This document shows, piece after piece, positions 13,201 through 22,200 of a DNA stretch of 26,973 bases. Source of the stretch: Asterionellopsis glacialis (taxonomy: Eukaryota > Bacillariophyta > Plagiogrammaphyceae > Rhaphoneidales > Asterionellopsidaceae); NCBI GenBank assembly GCA_014885115.2, contig WKLE02002581.1:2624-29596 (forward strand), given 5' to 3'. The position numbers were made by a program, and so were the translations under genes. Under the pieces are notes generated by a model that was given only the letters and a program-made list of their open reading frames with translations, did not search any database and was not told where the DNA came from. Within the stretch, counting starts at the first letter, position 1; each line of letters begins with the position of its first letter.

Positions 13201-16200
13201 AAAATACATCCCAAGATTTGAAAGTAGGTTAGCAGTACAGTTCAAAAAGGAGATCAATCTTGCACAATCAGGAGGGCGGCGGAGGATGCAAATTGGTGAT
13301 GAAGACCGTCGAAGATTGGGTCAACGACATCCCTCCGTGCTTGACTCGAAGTCACTTCGACTTCTTAGGTCTCTCGCTGTACCAGATAATTCGCAGATTC
13401 CCGGTGATCTTGAAGATTGCCGAAACGAGACTTTTTGCGCAAAGATTCTTGATTTAAATCTAGATCTTTTATCAATCAAAGAGTTTGTGACACCCATCGT
13501 CAAGGAGTTAAAGGGATTTTTGGAACCTATAGTAGAACCGCTATTGATATTTGAAGAAGATATAATTCCCATCTCTAAGATAGTCGGGGAAAAATGGACC
13601 ATTCTTGATGTTGCCGAAACGTTTGTTGAAAGATCAAGACCAGGTGTTGATAGCGTCCGAACGTTTCTCGGTTTTTACAAGACCATTTTAGAGTTAGAGC
13701 AGCAATTCAATGATGCAGGCAAATTGTTGCTAGCGCGGTCTTGTGGTTTTGACTCAAATGGATTTGCTTGTACTGGAGGCCTGTTTGACACAACACCTGG
13801 CAGGCGCTTGCTAGATTCAGCATTTGAAGAAACATTTGCTATGTCAGACGCAGCGGGTCTAGCAATGAGCCCAATTGATTCAATCCACCGGAAACTTGAC
13901 GAATGTAGCGAGAGAAATTTTACACAGCCAGATTGTGAGGGAGACTGCACAGGTTGCACAGGCAATCCTACATCGTGCAAAGCCAGACTCCTCAAATGCC
14001 AAGGTATACTCAGCTTCCCTTTTATGGAAGAACCGACAAGTTTAATTGGACTTTTGTCCGGGCAAGATGTTGTAAGTTCTGTACTCAATGTATTCAACTA
14101 ATTTTTGATATGCTTTGAATATATTTTCATTTTCCTTTGCTAATTTTTTGGTTAACTTTCTTGAATTACTCGCAGACACTTGTTGAGGTAAGTCCGTGCC
14201 TTGTATCTGTATTCGTTAAATTGTGCATATTTAAACCTTTCTCACATTAACTTTTATCCTCAAACTTAATTTCTTTTCCTGTTTTCGTATATCCCTCCTC
14301 AGTTTCTTCCACCACCTGTAATCTTTGCCTTTGAGTATGAGATGGTATTTATTGTGTACTCCGCTCCTACTGTTCAAGTTGGTATTGGCTTTGAATTTAC
14401 AGCCGAACTCAAGTACGGTTTGGTCCTTGACACAAGAGGAGTGCGAGAGGCAATAGAAACTGGAGATCCGTTAAAAGCTTTAAATAGTTTTGCTTTGAAG
14501 GATCTTTTTGACGGAGTAGATGAACCACTCATCACGATTACAGCTTCTATCAACTTTGTCGCAGAAGTTAGCGCTGCAATCGTCAATGTCGGGGTTAAGG
14601 GAGGTGTCACATTTATTGTAAAAATTGATTTGAGTGATCCTTACCCAGAAACCAGCAATGGCTTGGTGCGCCCTTATGAATTGCTTGCGATTGGATCGAA
14701 TCCATTGCAATGGTTCGAATTTGATGTTCAGATTTTCATTCAGTTAAGCTTCTATGTCCAAGTAGGAATTTTCGCAGGGCCTGTCTCAATTACCGTGTAT
14801 GAGTTCAAAGTTAGCCTCACGATAGAACTTTTGAGTATTGTTTTCAAAATTCAAAAATTCAAACTGCCATTTGAGATCGACTTTGAGACAGGAGCAATTG
14901 AGCTCATTCAAGATACCGTAGAGTGTATTAGTCAAGGAGGTAGTATTGGACTAGAAGAAATCGAATGTAAAAGTGGTCGGGCAATACGTTCATTCCAAGA
15001 GACGACGGTCATAACGACTTCAAAGGCAAATGATATTGAGCTGCGGGGAACTCAATCGCCATTCAATTTTGAGTCTGAACTTTCAGAATTGGTTTTAGAT
15101 TATACTTCTTCTGGGGATAGTGTCATTAGTAACAATGAAATATACATCAACGAAGAAAACGTGTTAGTGGGAGCATTTGTAATGACAAAAGTTAATGGTG
15201 GCAGATTTAGCGACGATTCCAATACGATAAAAATGCCCGTACCTGAACAAGATTTCCTCTATACTACGGTCGGTAACAGGTCTAATAAGAAATGGACATT
15301 ACAAGGTCACACCAACTTGTTCGTGTACGCGAATGAGGTCGAAAATGGAGGCGATATAGTTGCTGAGGGAGGAACATATTTAGACGCAGTTCTAATTGTT
15401 GACTTTATAAGAGGCGATTGTAACGAAAATTACAAGCTTACCATCTCAGACACTCAAGTGCAAGTCATTAATGGCGCAAATTCCTTCTCCATCGAATATG
15501 GTGACAAGTATCGAGAAATGGAGATCTTGATGTCGTCTAAATGTAACGGAGAGGTTGTGATAGAAAGCACAAAACAAAATGCGGCATTTATTGGGATATT
15601 CGGAGGGGATGCGAATGACAGGATAACAGTGGGATCGGACAGCGGAGGAACGAACGGCTTAGATTCTATCTATGCATCTGTGACTGTTAAAGGAGGACAG
15701 GGAGAGGACTCTCTGTATTTAGATGATTCAGGATATGAATCTGGTTACCGAGAAGCCAATCTAGAGTCTGGTACTCTCTCTGGGCTTCTCAATGAAGAAT
15801 TTGCAGTTAACAGCACAAACACTGTGTCCTATGCTGGATTTGAGAATGTGTCTTTGTACTTGAGCAATAAGGGCAATACATTGAACATAACCTCAACTGC
15901 TGCTCATTCCTACACTAGAGTAATTGGGGGAGATTCTGTTGATAAAATTTTTGTGGACTCCACCCAAGGCACGCTTGACATACATGGTGGAGATGCAAAT
16001 GACGAAATCCACATGTATGGCTTGGGAGAGAATACAACAGCTACAGTGTACGGTAATAAAGGCAATGACACACTCAATGTAGATGGGAGTGGTGGGCTAT
16101 CGGAAGGAGAAGTGAACACATTCGACAACACCACCCTTAGGTGGAGTGGAGGTGAAGGCGCGGACACAATCAACACTAGGTTTACTTCATACGGAAACTC

Positions 16201-19200
16201 ATTTTTGGATATCTTCGAAGATAATTTTGATAATGTTAACACTCTGAATATTGAATGCTCCAATGTTTCTGCATCAATTCTGAGTCGCGAAAACTTCCTT
16301 GCCAATGTTCATGATGATTCTTCGAATACATCGGGCGTGGAGAGGATCAATTTGGACGGCATATGGAACGAGACGACTAATCGATATGACGCAAGTGCTC
16401 GGATTGACAGAATCATAATTAATCTCAACGGAGGCAATAACTCCGTGTATTTCGATGATACCTTTTCTTTTACCCAAGTTAATGGCGGAGAAGATGATGA
16501 TGGTAAGCTTTTGATGATATCGAAAAAACTTATCGACAAGGGTGCTTCCAATAGATAAGCCACCATACTACATGACCAACTCACCACTTTTTTTGTTGCA
16601 TTCGTTTGATTCCATGTTCCAGCATTCTACATTGGGCAGCTCTACAACTCTGAACGAGACAGTTTGGCAAACGTAAACGTGAACGACCCCATTCAGACAA
16701 CTCTCACTACCAAAGGGTACCTGTCCAACGGCAACAGTCATTCAGTCATAGTGAATGGAGACTTTGGAAATGACTTTTACGATGTTCTTCGAAACAAGAA
16801 AACTGTAGATTTGAATGGTGAGTCTGGCAACGACACGTTCGTCGTGCGGTCTTTCATCAATTTGGTAGTTTTTGAAAATGGAACTGTCAGCAATAGCGCC
16901 GAGGTTGAAAAGGTCAAGGTCAACGCGGGAGAAGACGACGATGAGGTATTAGTCGGGTTGAACGACAAGGGTGGTGATGATGAGGATGAGGTCGATGAAT
17001 TATCTGAGTTCGACACCATCGCAAATAAAGATCCTGATTACGTTGTAAACTCATTAGTAGATATCGATGGAGGAACTGGTAACGACCGACTGGTTGTGGT
17101 TGGAACCGACGAGGATGATAACTATGTTGTTACAAGTGACAAGGTTGTTGGAGGAGGTCTTTCTATCAGGTACCAGAACATTGAAACCCTGGATGTTTCA
17201 GGTGAAGCCGGCAATGACCTGATCACAGTTCTATCCACCGGTCCAGCTTTATCGACAAGAATTTTTGGCGCGAAAGGTTCAGATCGTTTCCTTGTATGTC
17301 CGCGAAATGTTGAGCGACCAGTGACGTCCAAAAATCTCAGAGGACATCGGTAAGTGTTTCGTTAAATATATATTATCTATTGTACTATCGTATGTCATAT
17401 ACTATTTTTGGTGTATAAGAGACGTAGAGGATCGGTGGGAAAAGGATGTCTCTCTACGTACTCTCTCTATTAGAGGGTCGTCTAATAGTGTCTCAATTAG
17501 AGGGCCTCTACCTAGGACTCTCTCTACTAGTGTCCTAAGAACTATGATGTGGGAGTCCTACTAGAGAGTCCTCTCTCTACGGTGGAGTGATGATTTTCAA
17601 ATTAAATTTTGTCACCCAGGAAGAGTATCTGAACAAAAGCATCGTTTCTGTTTTCTCTACTACTTTCACAGAGGAATACTTGAACATGAAATATCAAGTG
17701 GTGATGAGTTGTCCATGTACAATGGACTCAGGGTCGCGGGTATTGCTGTAGATGTGCACGACAACGATGGGGAATACTCTTACATGAACGTAGTCCAAAA
17801 TGCAGTGGTACATGTCATGTCTGAGGACGACTTCGGAGATTTCTCATTTATCATGTACCCTACTGTGGTTCCGAATGGCGTTGTCGGTGTTACAATTGCC
17901 TCCCAAAGTGACAAAAACAAAACCTCCTTTTTATCTTTAAATAATGATACGCGAGGAGTACAGAATTTGAAATTTAACTCTTCCATGCAGCCCAAGGAAA
18001 TCAAGGTCTCTTACAACAAGGAAGCATTGCCTTTGGAAATTACAGATTTTGAAATCACTATTCTATCCGATGTTACCGATGAAAGCATCACAAAAGACGA
18101 ACGATTTTTGAGGACAGGACAGTCTATTTTACCCATATATGTGAAATTGATCCCATCGAAGGATAGTGTATCTGCCAAATCAGTGACGGTCGTCCAGCCT
18201 ACCGGTCGTACAATCGTTTCCGAAGGAGCTGGCGATTCTGGAAGCGACGCAACGTACGACATTTATCTTCGACCGTGTAATGAAGGGATGTGGAGTAATA
18301 CGGTGTTGACTATTTCTCCTACAGTTTCCAACCAGGTTTTGATAAATGGTGAAAACACTTTGATTGTTGCTAATGAAGATTGGAACAAGGGTGCGAATGA
18401 CTGCAAGGTTACCATCCCAGTCAGTGCCATCGCTGATGGCAAAGAGGAGGGTGAGCACTTTGTAACACTTTCACACGTTGTAACGGACCTAAATGGGGAT
18501 GCTATCCTTTTGAGTGACGGATCTCCACTATTCGCATCCAATGTCCTTGTTGAGATTTACGATGATATGCTTGCTGGTGTCATCATTCAAGAAACAAACG
18601 GTGTGACAGCAACAGCTGAAATCGACGCTAGTGACACTGCTATATTAGATTCATTTGAAGCCTCTAAAGGTTTTGAGAGTGTAAGCCTCTACAATGATGA
18701 CTATACGATTAGACTTAGTAAAGCACCAAGTCAAGATGAAATTGTCACAGTCACAGTCGTTTCAAAACCTACGGTTACGGACTTTAATGTTCTTTCAAGA
18801 GTAGATCTGAACCGAGACTATACTGAGAGAATCCAAGTCCAAGTAAGTTCAGATGGCAACGACTTTGGCGATGTGGCAATTCTCAAATTCAACTCTTCGG
18901 ATTGGTACGAAGAGAAAATAGTTTACGTGGCTGCTTTCAACGATGATATTGAAGAGGGCGTTGATGTATTGAATTTTCCATCCCAGCCGTCCTATCTTTC
19001 TTACATTCAAGGTCCAATCACTGTTGAAGGAGAAACGTCTCCGGATATCCCTGATATTGCGCCTCCATTCTTACTTCCTGGTGAAAATGATACGGAAACT
19101 TTCACTCCTCCAAATAATACAGTGGTCGACAATAGCACTTTATACGCATGCAATGGTGATCAAGTGAACCACTTGATCATATACAATCTGGATGCCCGAG

Positions 19201-22200
19201 GAAATTTGACCCAAGTAGGAACATTGACCACAGATCAATTTACAGGCATGAATATGGGAAGGGTGAGAATTCCAACTGCGTTTGTGCCATTGTCGTGAAT
19301 AGTAAGCATATATGCGCTTACTTGTTTATTTTCTCTTTTTTTTCAATATAAATGCAGGATATTGTTATCCAAGGAGTTGAACAGAATGACGGTGTAACTT
19401 ACAGGGATATGAATGTTATCGAAATGTTTTTGGGAAATGGCGTGGATGACATAACTGTAGAGTCAACTTCCCAAGCAATTCACTACATTGATATGGGTGA
19501 CGCAAATGACATAACAAGGGTCAAAGATGTTTCCGGTCCTTTCATTGTCAATGGAAACGGTGGCAGTGACGTGCTTATAGTTTCATCCGACGAGTCCAAG
19601 TTAGACCAAATCAATGCGTTCCTAGCCTTTGACGGAGGTTCAGGCGAGGACGAGGAGAACGAGTTCATCATAGATAACTCAGGAGATCCAGGTATAGATA
19701 AGGTTCTCAACGTCACCCGGCATCTTGTTGAAGTCGAGAGTATGAAGCTCAACGAAGTTGTCAACAACAATGATCTGGAAAACAATATCACATCCGTCAA
19801 CGGTACTAATTATACTACAAACTGCTCTGACTTTGTCAGTAACGAAAGCCTTCCAGTGAATTCATACTGGTACAATCTCCGAGGTGCAACCAATGGAACA
19901 TTCACTCTAGAGCTGAATGATACTGAGACTGATAATGTCGTCAATGCTACATTTGCCTACCCCGTTCCGAACGCTTCGGTCATCGCAGGTGTGATTCAAA
20001 AGAAATTAATTCCAGATGCACAATCCTGTGGTGAACTTGGCACTACGAAGTGCAGCTACGCTGTAAAAGTCTGGCAGATTGGGGAAGGATACGCTTTATT
20101 CTTTTTAGGAGAGCGCTTGAAGTCTAGGGTTACAGTGAAACTGTTCACCAAAGGTCTTGAGGATGGGGGTTTTCGATCAGAATTGTTCCAGAATGAAACT
20201 GAATGTACAAGCAATAAAGAAGCGGAATGCGTCCCCGAAACAATCGATATACTTGAGCGAAATTCTGACATTACATACGCCAATGTACAAGCCCTTGACA
20301 TCACCATGGGTATGGAAAGTGTTGTGGTAAACGTGAGAGGAACAACGGCCAAGACATCAATTACCACGCAGGGTGGGGATGACTTTTTCTTTGTATCTTC
20401 AGAAGCCAATCTCGACGAAACATATGCGGCTGATATTGACGTGCTAGAAGGGTTTCTGGATTACGTAGAAAGTGACTTGCACATTTTTGCCAATAGCGGT
20501 AGGCATCGACTTTTACTCTCTGACAAGCTCAGCAAGTTCCCCAAGGGAGTTGATTCTGTTGGACCAGCTGTTCTCAGCAACTCATCGTTATCGAAATTAT
20601 CGAACATCCTAGGAGATGTGTACTTTACTGCCGAAGGAGGCAATTGGTTTGCCGGTGTAAATTTATGGCTTGGCGAGGGAAGCGATAAATTGAATGTCGT
20701 TTCGATTCCGTCCACTTCCGGAAATCGTACCACCACATCAGTGCACGGAGGTAAAGGCAATGATAATATCGCGATTATGCTCAATGGTGATGAACACAAT
20801 GATGTGGTTTTCATTGCGAATGGTCAAGCTGGAGACGATGTTATCAACGCATCACAATCTTCCCTGTCTGTCATATTGTTCGGTGATGATGGGGATGATG
20901 ACATGTATGGGGGATCAGCTGGAGACATTTTAGTTGGAGACTTTGGACGAGTATATTGGACGTCCTTAGACGAAACAGTAGCAGTTGCAGGAGGAGGTGG
21001 ATATGGCGACAAAACGGATGGGATAATCCGATACGTTAGTGAAATTATATCTGTAGACAATCTAACCATTAACGATGGTGGGCAGGACAATCTCACCTTG
21101 GGTGAAGGAGATGATGTTGGCATGGGAGGAGCCGATGGTGACATTATCGATGGAAACAATGGCAGGGATATTTTGGTAAGGCTGATCTGTTATTGCTTCG
21201 TTTTTTCTCCGTTCTTTCGCCGGGAGTCTTATTGTCTTTATTGTCATTGTTGCATAAAATTTTGTGATGCCCAGGTTGGTGACTCAGCAAGAATTCTGTA
21301 TCATGACGAATCATCATCACCGATGTCGATAATCTCTATCAATTGTTTTAACGGCGGTAACGATACTATTCACGGAGGTGAAGGCGCAGTTGACTATATC
21401 ATTGGAGGAAGCTACAGTGATACAATTTATGGAAATGATGGTATGGATTTGGTCTTTGGTGACCATGGCTCAATTGAATTATATAAGAATGAATCGCATA
21501 AACTGCTCTACGCAGAAACGATTTTGGCTAATTGTACAGGAGGCCGTGACACGATTATACTGGGACCAGGAGATGACATGGCATTTGGAGGAGCTGACAA
21601 TGATTACATCGAGGGGAACGAGGGGCAAGATGTCATACTAGGTGATTTCGGATTGTTCAATGCCACAGTGGAATTCTTACCGAACCAATATTATGAGAGC
21701 ATAAACACATTCTCTCCTTTTGCTGGTTCTGATACGATCAGTGGCGGGGCTGGCGATGATGTTTTGATGGGACAAGAGGTAAGTGCAGTATAGGCAGACC
21801 GAAGCAACAAGATCTTTTTTTAGTTCTTTTCTAAAGTTCATCACTTTGCTTGCATTTGTCTTTGCAGGGTACTGATACTATTCGGGGAAACGATGGTAGC
21901 GATGATATATATGGTGGCAACCACAAACGCTTTGGTGGAGATACCGGGGACTTTCTGTATGGTGGCGACATGGATGATGTGATTCTTGGCGACAATGGTG
22001 AAATTGTGCGAGAACTTGTGACTTTTGTGAGCAAATATCCTTGGATAAATGGTATCGAATGGAAACAATACCAGGAACCGTTTGACACGGAGGTTATTCG
22101 CGATGTACGGCGTTACGATGATATTGATATGGTAGAGGTGAGTGGACAATTAAATTGTGCTTCTTTAGAGCAATGTGTACATGAACGCGTGGCGGTCACA

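Noticed and set aside
19295..19310. GTGAAT (19295) or GTAAGC (19302) as the exon 8 donor
   Set aside because: The first gives the wrong phase for exon 9; the second leaves an in-frame TGA in the exon. GTGAGA at 19263 is phase-correct.
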